Positions 9,301 through 11,606 of a DNA stretch of 11,606 nucleotides are shown here, piece by piece; within the stretch, counting starts at the first letter, position 1, and the number at the start of each line of letters is the position of its first letter. The position numbers and the translations under genes are program-made. The notes beneath the pieces were generated by a model that made no database searches, was not told the DNA's origin, and worked only from the letters and a program-made list of their open reading frames with translations. Source of the stretch: Puniceicoccales bacterium (GTDB taxonomy: Bacteria; Verrucomicrobiota; Verrucomicrobiia; Opitutales; UBA953); the NCBI GenBank assembly GCA_031279675.1, contig JAITIB010000011.1:1-11606 (forward strand), in the 5' to 3' direction.

Positions 9301-11606
9301 AACCACTTACTACTATCAAATCCGGGCGCGCAATTCCGCCGGGGCGTCTGACTACACGGAAGAGCTTGAGGCAAGCACGGTGGACACGCCACCGGAGAGC
9401 GAACCGCCTCAATCCAATTTGCGTCTTTGGTTGAAAGCCGATGCTGGCGTGGAAACCGCGGATGGCGCCTTGGTTGCCTGGCACGACCAAACCGAAAATG
9501 GAGTTGTTGCCACTCCTGTTTCCGGGGCAGGCCATCCCTCGCTTGTGGCTTCAGCGCTTAATGCGCTTCCGGTCGTGCGGTTTAATGGCGTCAACAGTGC
9601 GCTTTCATTGGGTGATTTCATGAATGGCGCCGGTGAGGCGGAGGTTTTCGTGGTTGTTAAATCCGCCCCATTGGCAAACTCGGGATTGTGGACCTTAGGT
9701 GGGAGTGGCGGCACCGTGTATCCCGGAGTGAACGGACGTGTTCGGGACGACACCGGGAGTGGCGGCACCCACAGCTTTGACGCGGTGTGCCCAACGGATG
9801 CCTACCATCTCTATAATGTGGGGAGCGGCCCGGGTTTTTGGTATAACGAGCAAAATGGCGCGTGGGTTACTGCTTATCCGCGCAACTCATTTGTGTTCTC
9901 ACCTGCCGCAGTGTTGGGCAGGGCGGTTGGGAGCGACGCATGGTTTTCCGGTGATCTTGCGGAGATCCTTGTTTATGACCGTGCGCTGGATGCTGGCGAG
10001 AAAGAGGCGGCGGGCGCATATCTTGTGAAAAAGTATGATTTGTTCCCGCCGCCCGGGTTGCCTGAAAGTTTTGAGGCGATTGCCCTGTCTTCGCATCAAG
10101 TCGGGCTGAGATGGGCTCCTTCGCAAGCCGGGGTGATTTATATGCTTGAGCGCGAATATCCCATTCCTGACGAGACAGCGGAGGAAGGTTATTCGATGGC
10201 ATGGGAGGCAATCGGTGAGGTGAGGGGCGAGCGTGGCAGTGCGTTTGTGGACACGGATGTTTTGCCTTCAAGCACGTATCATTACCGATTGCGCGCGCGC
10301 AATCTTGCCGGTGAGGCAGCCGGTGCGCTTTATGCCGAGGCGACCACGCTTGCTCCTGGTGGCATTGGCGGGGGTGATCCGGAAGAGGGGGAATGGGAGG
10401 AGCCGGTGGAGTGGGAAGATTTGCCGTTGCTGCCCGCGCCGGAAGAATTCCATGTGGTCCCTCAGGCAGGGCAGACGGATAGTTCACCGGATTACACTCT
10501 GGCATGGGAGGCGGTGTCCGCGCTTGAGGAGTTTGACCTTTATCCGGTGGGATATCATATTTATGCCAATGACGTTCTTCTTGCGGAGCTGGGGGCGGAG
10601 GCCGCCACGTTTACATTTTCCCCTGCGCAGCTTCCGCGCGGACGCCACTTGTTGTCCGTGGTGGCGGTTGACCAGTATGGGCGCGAATCGGTGGAGAGCG
10701 ATTTGATTTCCCTTGAGGTGGATCCGCTTATTACGGTTGGCGCCGCGCAGGATAACCGCCAGTTTTCGGCGAAAGTGGAGATGAAACGGATAATCAACCA
10801 GTATTTTCCTGTGAACATGGCGAATGACACCGTCGGGCACCAAGCTTACCAGCCGACGCTCATAACGAATGTGCCTTGGGGTATGAAATGGAATTGTTAT
10901 CCGTTGAAAACGGAGAACAGGCTGACGGGTGTGGATTATCTTGCGAGCAGGACTTTGTCGGATTTGACCGTTGGGACGCCCGGGGTGACGAGTCTGGCGA
11001 TCAATTCGCAGGGCGCGTATCGGTTTCGCGTGGAAAATCATGATCGGCGGGCGCGGCGTGTGAAGTTTCGTTGGGTGGAGGTGTTTTGTCCGTTCCCGAT
11101 TGGGACGGTGATGGGTGCGGGTGCGGACAATGAATATCGTGAGAATTCGCAAATCATTCCCGATGCGGCGCAGAATGCGATTCGTGAGGTGACGCTTGTG
11201 TTGGAAGATGGTGATGATGAGGCGGTGAGCGAGATGTATCGGGTTTTTTCCCCCGAGGAACGCGGGCAGGTGCGAGTGTGTTTGCTGGATGAGAGTTTGG
11301 ATGTTTCCGCGAGCCCGTCGGAGGTTCTTGCCGGTGCGGATGAGTTGAAGCGGCCCGTTGATGCGAACAAGCCCGCCGGAGGGGCGATGGCTTACATGTA
11401 TGACAAGTTGAAGGATTATGTGATCGATTGTGCCGAGAATGGCGCGCCCGAGGCGGTCACAGGAAAGCCGAAGGGGCCGTTGTATGAAATCAAGCTTGGG
11501 TTTGGGCCGACGTCCGAGGAGAGTGTCAACGGGAACATGCGTTTGCTTCTGGAACAGCTGATGTTAACGTGCCCCGATGGAAATGATGAAAAGCTGGAAG
11601 TATATG
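296..11606 (+). CDS. Giant secreted LamG/fibronectin-III repeat protein with RCC1-like N-terminus (3' partial)
   Basis: A single uninterrupted frame of 3770 codons runs off the right edge without a stop. Conserved motifs at nine widely spaced places all fall in this frame, which excludes a frameshift between modules. Domains in order: signal peptide (1-24); RCC1-like strands (about 105-225); acidic linker (226-292); nine LamG/concanavalin-like modules starting at residues 293, 611, 932, 1265, 1592, 1907, 2222, 2534 and 3040; FN3-like domains between and after them; an unrecognised region from 3479. ATG 296 is chosen because it begins a basic-then-hydrophobic export signal; the frame stays open upstream but codes for nothing signal-like. 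LamG folds often bind carbohydrate and FN3 domains act as spacers, so a multivalent surface adhesin or polysaccharide-binding protein is my inference. No catalytic motif is visible. Such proteins are typical of Verrucomicrobia and Planctomycetes. The missing C-terminus should carry the anchor or effector part. Confidence 0.93.
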   Translation, partial: MKKVAAYGRVNLHLMIVLVCMALAGGAFTMAPGNGGGLVGVGGSEEEGSNGVFAVWYGGERRAAFFFLTGNAEWASVDRLPVAPLDGSNQLKLYDVGSPLLPPGVSLQNVTGRGGWASNGAWLASVDEQGGVWLGSEFEEGADLVEMEGLPPVDTLALGAGHAVAFAQGEVWVWGLAHRISPGGVGPSGVPVRLEMGARVVAVGAWREFGFAKSDDGVIWLWQGSEGGGGIFEKEEEEAFAEEIGVLMGSVLPQEGEEDGTGVSLSADTTVPVSSVVSVQATSAPAPLVLPLEGLRLWLKADAGVVVDESGKVSQWQDQSGAGRHASQSVLARRPVQVAESTLDGNVAVHFDAAQSQQLGLPHFMSGATEGEAFVVLKATSATPSSYRGLWRMGAGTNCYPQSNGVLVEHFGSNTSRSMGAPAADITQWHVYNVSSKPGEWAVRINGVQQYHVTTNTVSWNTTPLIGHSGSYAFDGAIAEILVFEKVLTAAERVTVGHYLRSRHELSGVIAPTVAPVLSGQVVGAGQIYLTWEAPAESTWTEYVIERSEDGLEWTPVVNVGMGRRNYLGQNLTAGVCHYRLKTRNWAGESGWSNPVVLAVEQDSVAVVPVEGLRLWLRADAGVEADAGGGVECWTDVSGCGNHAVQAVAASRPALVAASSGEARPVVRFTRASQQKLELPAGLMAGANVGDAFVVLRANAFKPATPSGLWRAGAAVGYYPQTNGVLTDAFGSNAARELGAAQADITRRHLLEISAAPGQWISRLNGFGQARTDSNTVGWNGAPLLGHNGSYAFDGEIEEVLIYDRVLGDAEREQVRLQLNARHQFNVTVPTVPEGLQARPGNQGGVELLWAAPATAPATQIEYIIERSTDGTVFEEIARTPWRNHTDADAVSGSAYIYRIKARNWFGDSAYATAVPLAAGSTAAFPPVPARENLRLWLRADQGVFTDGTPGNAVERWQDQSGKGNHAVQFAAANRPALAADAISGKALVRFTAAQKQSLSFLNVMQGAAAAEVIIRVKTSAATYSVDNGLWKWSASGAAYPGRTAALADGTASNANQLQGAPILGLNQWRTYGISATAGQWTSRLDGLEQYSVAANTVAFISTPLLGTNGSTYFDGDIEEILIYDRTLDTAEREQLTRYLDARGGADVCPPTPEVPAGLTAVTESATAIVVRWTPPVDAGESLTYILERSVGEDGVFEEILWTSNGYASRSDYTDRGLSPGTTCVYRMKARNNIGIESVCSSPVAATTHEETAADSLWPVDIAPANLRLWLRADLGLVQGQGGALLAWEDQSGKNNHATQAQIASQPFAGGGAVVFDATKSQVLALPPALFTGAAAGDLFVVLKTTPTTPAADRGLWTFGTGASSYPQSTGLVAECAGTNTVRGMGLPLVDITGWHLYNVTVRPGEWIARFNGLEQYRDATANTVAFNTTAPKLGTGGSYFHGEIAELIVFDRVLTADERERLTRWLNSRHTALPVPAAAPAVPGGLEAASGRPSSAHVTWTLPDAPAIGVTYELERRTDGVELPGGFVSVFKFEHGNAMHCDFTDATVAAGQSYTYRFRARDAIGRESISGSTATVTIPATVSPGELTQTEGLRLWLRADRGVVTGTEGQLASWRDQSGQNNHATQAVPGSKPALAPSGAVLFGGSAANQHFVLPPSLMSGAASGEAFVILKSNTVASATRGLWRLGFSGSSNYPGTAGALAEDFGSNVQRALGVPRADITRRHLYHVTAAPGEWVARLNDIEQFRAGANTVSWNSAPRIGNNGSYGFDGEIDEILIYDRVLDDAARAAVRAYLDTRHALGIAAPPPAPVLSARAIPPLGAGLSWTFSAPETDSQFVLERSDDGGAFAPIATVGRHDRAYVDGAVQAGHVYAYRIKLVATTAGEGAWSNIATVTVTAEPAPATLANGLRLWLRAGEQVTVSGDGRVARWADQSGQGNHATQTGVAAMPRLSGDGTVAFAAAQNQQLVFPGTLMGNAAEGEIFILLKAAAATPASTRGLWRMGSSSYSYYPNASGVVVDDAGTSISRTVGLPDADITGWHLYNVSSKLGEWVARFNGRERIAFGANTVRWATSPLLGSNGSQGFDGGIAEVLIYDRVLTASERETLEGYLARKHIPGVATPPSAPASLTARVIGAGQVFLEWRNTSPSWTRLELQRKTGEGAYATIARPEGLTCVESGLESGQTFTYRLRANNAAGAGAWSNEAAVTLPGEATTPPPTIPLGSLRLWLKADTLAPGGVAFWRDQSGNGNHATASAASTQPQVVADSDGIPSVRFNAAQSQQLSLPHFMNGATAGEAFVVLKATSATPSAHRGLWRMGAAGNSYYPLNTGALSGFFGTTTSRSLGAPAADITQWHVYNVSSKPGEWSARFNGVQQHLATTNTVSWSTTPLLGHSGSYAFDGAIAEILVFEKVLSAAERETVQEYLAGRHRLAGSDETLAVPANLTTHALSSEQVSLQWNAEGNAWVRFEIEASVAGGEFVSKGIAAGRAYLVEGLEPGTEYTFRVRARSATAVSAWSNEITVQTPASGGVGIPLENVRLWLKSDTLPVGTLNGWPDQSGRNNSATSPNVAVRPEVVTDPETNRPVVRFNAAQSRQLNLPHFMNGATEGEAFVVLKATSATPSAHRGLWRMGAAGNSYYPLNTGALSDFFGTTTSRSLGAPAADITQWHVYNVSSKPGEWSARFNGVQQHLATTNTVSWSTTPLLGHSGSNAFDGSIAEILVFDRVLSAAERETISTYLQTRLIPIPETVLSAPENLTAVAIAWNQVALAWTAVPEPGATYELERRMEDGTFAKITDLDAGTISHTDTGLVAATTYTYRLRSKFGTQTSVYSNDATATTFAPPPQPPAAPTEFNATATGQTTIALTWVASPTADATCELERKTGENAFVKIADLPAGSTSYTDAGLTPATGYIYRLRAVKSGLFSAYTSEANATTDSPPPPIPDIPGNPSIGDITSNSITLVWTGPTDPALTYEIERSNDGVTFVKIAEVTGALAYTDSGLSSGTTYYYQIRARNSAGASDYTEELEASTVDTPPESEPPQSNLRLWLKADAGVETADGALVAWHDQTENGVVATPVSGAGHPSLVASALNALPVVRFNGVNSALSLGDFMNGAGEAEVFVVVKSAPLANSGLWTLGGSGGTVYPGVNGRVRDDTGSGGTHSFDAVCPTDAYHLYNVGSGPGFWYNEQNGAWVTAYPRNSFVFSPAAVLGRAVGSDAWFSGDLAEILVYDRALDAGEKEAAGAYLVKKYDLFPPPGLPESFEAIALSSHQVGLRWAPSQAGVIYMLEREYPIPDETAEEGYSMAWEAIGEVRGERGSAFVDTDVLPSSTYHYRLRARNLAGEAAGALYAEATTLAPGGIGGGDPEEGEWEEPVEWEDLPLLPAPEEFHVVPQAGQTDSSPDYTLAWEAVSALEEFDLYPVGYHIYANDVLLAELGAEAATFTFSPAQLPRGRHLLSVVAVDQYGRESVESDLISLEVDPLITVGAAQDNRQFSAKVEMKRIINQYFPVNMANDTVGHQAYQPTLITNVPWGMKWNCYPLKTENRLTGVDYLASRTLSDLTVGTPGVTSLAINSQGAYRFRVENHDRRARRVKFRWVEVFCPFPIGTVMGAGADNEYRENSQIIPDAAQNAIREVTLVLEDGDDEAVSEMYRVFSPEERGQVRVCLLDESLDVSASPSEVLAGADELKRPVDANKPAGGAMAYMYDKLKDYVIDCAENGAPEAVTGKPKGPLYEIKLGFGPTSEESVNGNMRLLLEQLMLTCPDGNDEKLEVY
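488..496 (+). repeat. Homopolymer T9 inside the coding region
   Basis: Nine consecutive Ts encode Phe65-Phe66-Phe67, directly followed by CTT (Leu68). A T9 run is unusual in this GC-rich sequence. It lies about 190 nt after the start codon, where a one-base slip would abolish nearly the whole protein. Confidence 0.9.
608..970 (+). other. RCC1-like beta-propeller strands (residues about 105-225)
   Basis: Two clear and one weaker RCC1-type units can be seen. One reads LALGAGHAVAFAQGEVWVWG (residues 156-175). The next is 'RVVAVGAWREFGFAKSDDG' followed by VIWLWQG (about 205-224). A weaker one contains 'GGWASNGAWLASVDEQGGVW' before it. The small-Gly-x-His/Arg + aliphatic + 'G-x-V-W-x-W' spacing matches the RCC1 family. 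There are too few units for a full seven-bladed propeller, so this is a short or degenerate version, probably a binding or cap domain at the exposed N-terminus. Coding here is strongly G/T-ended. Confidence 0.6.
971..1171 (+). other. Acidic, low-complexity linker (residues 226-292)
   Basis: The segment starts Gly-rich and then has a Glu cluster (FEKEEEEAFAEE) followed by EGEEDG and a Ser/Thr/Val/Ala/Pro-rich stretch leading into module 1. It has no recognisable fold and most likely acts as a flexible hinge between the RCC1-like part and the LamG array. Confidence 0.6.
1172..1807 (+). repeat. LamG/concanavalin-like module 1 (residues 293-504)
   Basis: It opens with EGLRLWLKADAGV and WQDQSGAGRHASQ and closes with AFDGAIAEILVFEKVL...AER...YLRSRH, the two motifs that bracket every module. 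The centre (GATEGEAFVVLKATSATP; PAADITQWHVYNVSSKPGEW) matches modules 7 and 8 far better than modules 2-6, so it belongs to their subfamily despite its position at the other end of the array. Confidence 0.82.
1826..2095 (+). other. FN3-like domain 1 (residues 511-600)
   Basis: It shows the FN3 signature used all along this protein: a 'V-x-L-x-W' strand B (IYLTWEAP), 'YVIERSEDG' for strands C-C', and 'YRLKTRNWAGESGWSN' for strands F-G. It joins modules 1 and 2 as a spacer. Confidence 0.8.
2126..2764 (+). repeat. LamG-like module 2 (residues 611-823)
   Basis: EGLRLWLRADAGV begins the module. The usual W-x-DQSG is altered to CWTDVSGCGNHA, introducing two cysteines close together that other modules lack. 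It ends AFDGEIEEVLIYDRVL...AEREQV...LNARH. A GEADAG-like duplication (GVEADAGGGVE) lengthens the first loop. Confidence 0.82.
2780..3052 (+). other. FN3-like domain 2
   Basis: Key strands are VELLWAAPAT, YIIERSTDGTVFEEIA and YRIKARNWFGDS. It separates LamG modules 2 and 3 and has a normal length of about 90 residues. Confidence 0.8.
3089..3724 (+). repeat. LamG-like module 3 (residues 932-1143)
   Basis: ENLRLWLRADQGV and WQDQSGKGNHAVQ open it; YFDGDIEEILIYDRTL...AEREQL closes it. The middle differs most among modules 1-8: the usual G-E-A-F-V-V-L-K is AEVIIRVKT, and the YNVSSxPGEW strand is replaced by YGISATAGQW. It may bind a different ligand or none. Confidence 0.8.
3752..4039 (+). other. 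FN3-like domain 3
   Basis: Strand motifs are IVVRWTPPVDAG, YILERSVGEDGVFEEI and YRMKARNNIGIES. A slightly longer link (HEETAADSLWPVDIA) leads to module 4, which explains the 999-bp spacing here, the longest single-FN3 unit. Confidence 0.8.
4088..4708 (+). repeat. LamG-like module 4 (residues 1265-1471)
   Basis: Starts ANLRLWLRADLGLV and WEDQSGKNNHATQ; ends YFHGEIAELIVFDRVL...ADERERL...LNSRH. The conserved F-D-G before the final strand is F-H-G here. A run of eight Gs (4223-4230) codes for A-G-G-G-A in the first half. Confidence 0.82.
4223..4230 (+). repeat. Homopolymer G8 in LamG module 4
   Basis: Eight consecutive Gs lie inside the codons for Ala-Gly-Gly-Gly-Ala (about residues 1309-1313). 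The frame is intact in this copy. Other modules encode the same position without a long homopolymer. Confidence 0.9.
4718..5032 (+). other. FN3-like domain 4 (with insertion)
   Basis: Strands AHVTWTLPD, YELERRTDG and YRFRARDAIGRES are recognisable. The C'-E part is enlarged (ELPGGFVSVFKFEHGNAMH), making this domain about ten residues longer than its neighbours. Confidence 0.77.
5069..5692 (+). repeat. LamG-like module 5 (residues 1592-1799)
   Basis: EGLRLWLRADRGVV, WRDQSGQNNHATQ, ASGEAFVILKSN, RADITRRHLYHVTAAPGEW and GFDGEIDEILIYDRVL mark it. It is close to the consensus of modules 2-6. The final helix reads DDAARAAVRAYLDTRH instead of the usual AERE. Confidence 0.82.
5714..5986 (+). other. 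FN3-like domain 5
   Basis: Strands AGLSWTFSAPE, FVLERSDDGGAFAPIA and YRIKLVATTAGEGAWSN are seen. The usual 'RARN' of strand F is replaced by KLVATT, a small deviation from the other copies. Confidence 0.78.
6014..6637 (+). repeat. LamG-like module 6 (residues 1907-2114)
   Basis: NGLRLWLRAGEQV replaces the usual RAD with RAG, losing the conserved Asp. WADQSGQGNHATQ, AEGEIFILLKAA, DADITGWHLYNVSSKLGEW and GFDGGIAEVLIYDRVL follow, and it ends SERETLEGYLARKH. Confidence 0.82.
6656..6919 (+). other. FN3-like domain 6
   Basis: Strands VFLEWRNTS, LELQRKTGEGAYATIA and YRLRANNAAGAGAWSNEA define it. The start PSAPASLTARVIGAGQ resembles the opening of FN3 domain 1 (VLSGQVVGAGQ). Confidence 0.8.
6959..7579 (+). 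repeat. LamG-like module 7 (residues 2222-2428)
   Basis: GSLRLWLKADTLAPGGVAFW and RDQSGNGNHATA open it; AFDGAIAEILVFEKVLSAAERETV...YLAGRH closes it. From about 7175 to 7494 the DNA is nearly identical to module 8. The terminal part (AEILVFEKVL) is shared with module 1 instead. Confidence 0.82.
7175..7494 (+). repeat. Near-identical 320-bp repeat, copy A (module 7)
   Basis: Aligned with 8114-8433 at a constant offset of 939 bp, only six positions differ: 7293, 7363, 7414, 7459, 7460 and 7481. The first 118 bp (7175-7292) are identical. Four of the six changes are synonymous; the others give Gly/Asp and Tyr/Asn. Similarity falls abruptly on both sides. Confidence 0.92.
7607..7864 (+). other. 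FN3-like domain 7
   Basis: Strands VSLQWNAEG, FEIEASVAGGEFVSKG and FRVRARSATAVSAWSNE. The 'ERS' of the other copies is EAS, and the loop is shorter, making this the shortest FN3 copy. Confidence 0.78.
7895..8515 (+). repeat. LamG-like module 8 (residues 2534-2740)
   Basis: ENVRLWLKSDTLPVG and WPDQSGRNNSATS open it, with Asp retained but Ala of 'KAD' changed to Ser. The entry into the shared block, GATEGEAF, matches module 1 rather than module 7 (GATAGEAF). It ends AFDGSIAEILVFDRVLSAAERET, closer to modules 2-6 in using FDRVL. Confidence 0.82.
8114..8433 (+). repeat. Near-identical 320-bp repeat, copy B (module 8)
   Basis: This is the partner of 7175-7494, lying in direct orientation 939 bp downstream (313 codons, so the frame is preserved). 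Confidence 0.92.
8537..8806 (+). other. FN3-like domain 8a (first of three in tandem)
   Basis: Strands VALAWTAVPEPG, YELERRMEDGTFAKIT and YRLRSKFGTQTSVYSN. This begins the only place where three FN3 domains follow each other without a LamG module. Confidence 0.82.
8828..9094 (+). other. FN3-like domain 8b (second of three)
   Basis: Strands IALTWVASPTAD, CELERKTGENAFVKIA and YRLRAVKSGLFSAYTSE. It is most like 8a (shared TATATG/ELER.../AKI-VKI loops), suggesting tandem duplication of a single FN3 unit. Confidence 0.82.
9122..9382 (+). other. FN3-like domain 8c (third of three)
   Basis: Strands ITLVWTGPTDPALTYEIERS, FVKIAEV and YYYQIRARNSAGASDYTEE give the most canonical FN3 signature of the array. 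A Pro-rich link (SPPPPIPDIP) separates it from 8b. Confidence 0.85.
9413..10039 (+). repeat. LamG-like module 9, divergent (residues 3040-3248)
   Basis: SNLRLWLKADAGVETADGAL and WHDQTENGVVATPV open it; WFSGDLAEILVYDRALDAGE and YLVKKYDL close it. The DQSG-GN-A motif is degraded, the central strand reads YHLYNVGSGPGFW, and the G-E-A-F is AEVFVVVKS. Coding turns from C-rich to G-rich within this module, so it was not part of the homogenised set. Confidence 0.78.
10046..10351 (+). other. FN3-like domain 9 (with insertion)
   Basis: Strands VGLRWAPSQAGVIYMLERE and YRLRARNLAGEAAG are clear. An acidic insertion (YPIPDETAEEGYSMAWEA) between strands C and C' makes it about ten residues longer than usual. 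An acidic Gly/Pro/Trp linker (EEGEWEEPVEWED) follows. Confidence 0.78.
10448..10729 (+). other. FN3-like domain 10, divergent (residues 3385-3478)
   Basis: YTLAWEAVS, VGYHIYANDVLLAEL and LLSVVAVDQYGRESVESD follow the FN3 strand order, but the ERS and RARN hallmarks are missing. It resembles the FN3-like domains found just before C-terminal parts in bacterial surface proteins. Together with domain 9 it forms the boundary between the repeat array and the unknown region. Confidence 0.6.
10730..11606 (+). other. Unrecognised C-terminal region (residues 3479-3770, continues beyond window)
   Basis: I do not recognise this part. It is non-repetitive, richer in Lys/Arg/Met/Asn/Cys than the array, and unlike both LamG and FN3. 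Visible stretches are 'RQFSAKVEMKRIINQYFP', 'TNVPWGMKWNCYPLKTENR', 'YRFRVENHDRRARRVKFRW' and 'AMAYMYDKLKDYVIDCAENG'. The alternating strands around 'GAYRFRVENHD...VKFRWVEVF' suggest a beta-sandwich, followed by a more helical, acidic portion. It could lead to an RHS-type, toxin-like or anchoring C-terminus, but nothing visible decides this. Codons are strongly G/T-ended (gtg, ttg, gcg), as at the 5' end of the gene. Confidence 0.5.

Noticed and set aside
9867..11152. Minus-strand open frames of 212 and 222 codons near the 3' end
   Set aside because: They overlap the continuing + frame, and have Pro/His/Arg-rich composition and no motif. They are shadows.

Overview
The window is almost entirely one giant reading frame on the + strand. 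It starts at ATG 296 and is still open at the right edge, giving at least 3770 residues with no stop or frame break. Only the last 71 codons of an unrecognised upstream gene (1-216) and a 79-bp gap precede it. I see no RNA gene, insertion sequence, CRISPR array or credible minus-strand gene. The long open frames on the opposite strand are shadows of this gene.

The giant protein is a secreted, repeat-built, probably adhesive or glycan-binding surface protein. Reading from the N-terminus it has: a signal peptide (residues 1-24); an N-terminal region with RCC1-like beta-propeller strands (about 105-225); an acidic linker (226-292); nine concanavalin-A/LamG-like modules of about 210 residues (293-3248); and twelve fibronectin-III-like domains. 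FN3 domains follow the modules in the pattern 1-1-1-1-1-1-1-3-2. The window ends in a region of at least 292 residues (3479 onward) that I do not recognise and that continues past the edge. The LamG+FN3 super-repeat has a period of 936-999 bp.

The array shows recent internal recombination. Modules 7 and 8 share a 320-bp stretch with only six differences. Module 1, almost 6 kb away, belongs to the same subfamily and is closer to 7 and 8 than modules 2-6 are. Strand composition also switches inside this one gene: both ends are strongly G-rich on the coding strand, and the central modules are C-rich.

The organism is a GC-rich bacterium. Very long LamG/FN3 (often RCC1- or RHS-associated) secreted proteins with an LRLWL(K/R)AD...W.DQSG.GN.A motif are typical of Verrucomicrobia (for example Opitutaceae) and related Planctomycetes. 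A verrucomicrobial source is my best guess, but it rests on protein style alone.

Nothing here shows a multi-gene system. The interest lies in the architecture and evolution of this single gene and in the unknown C-terminal part.
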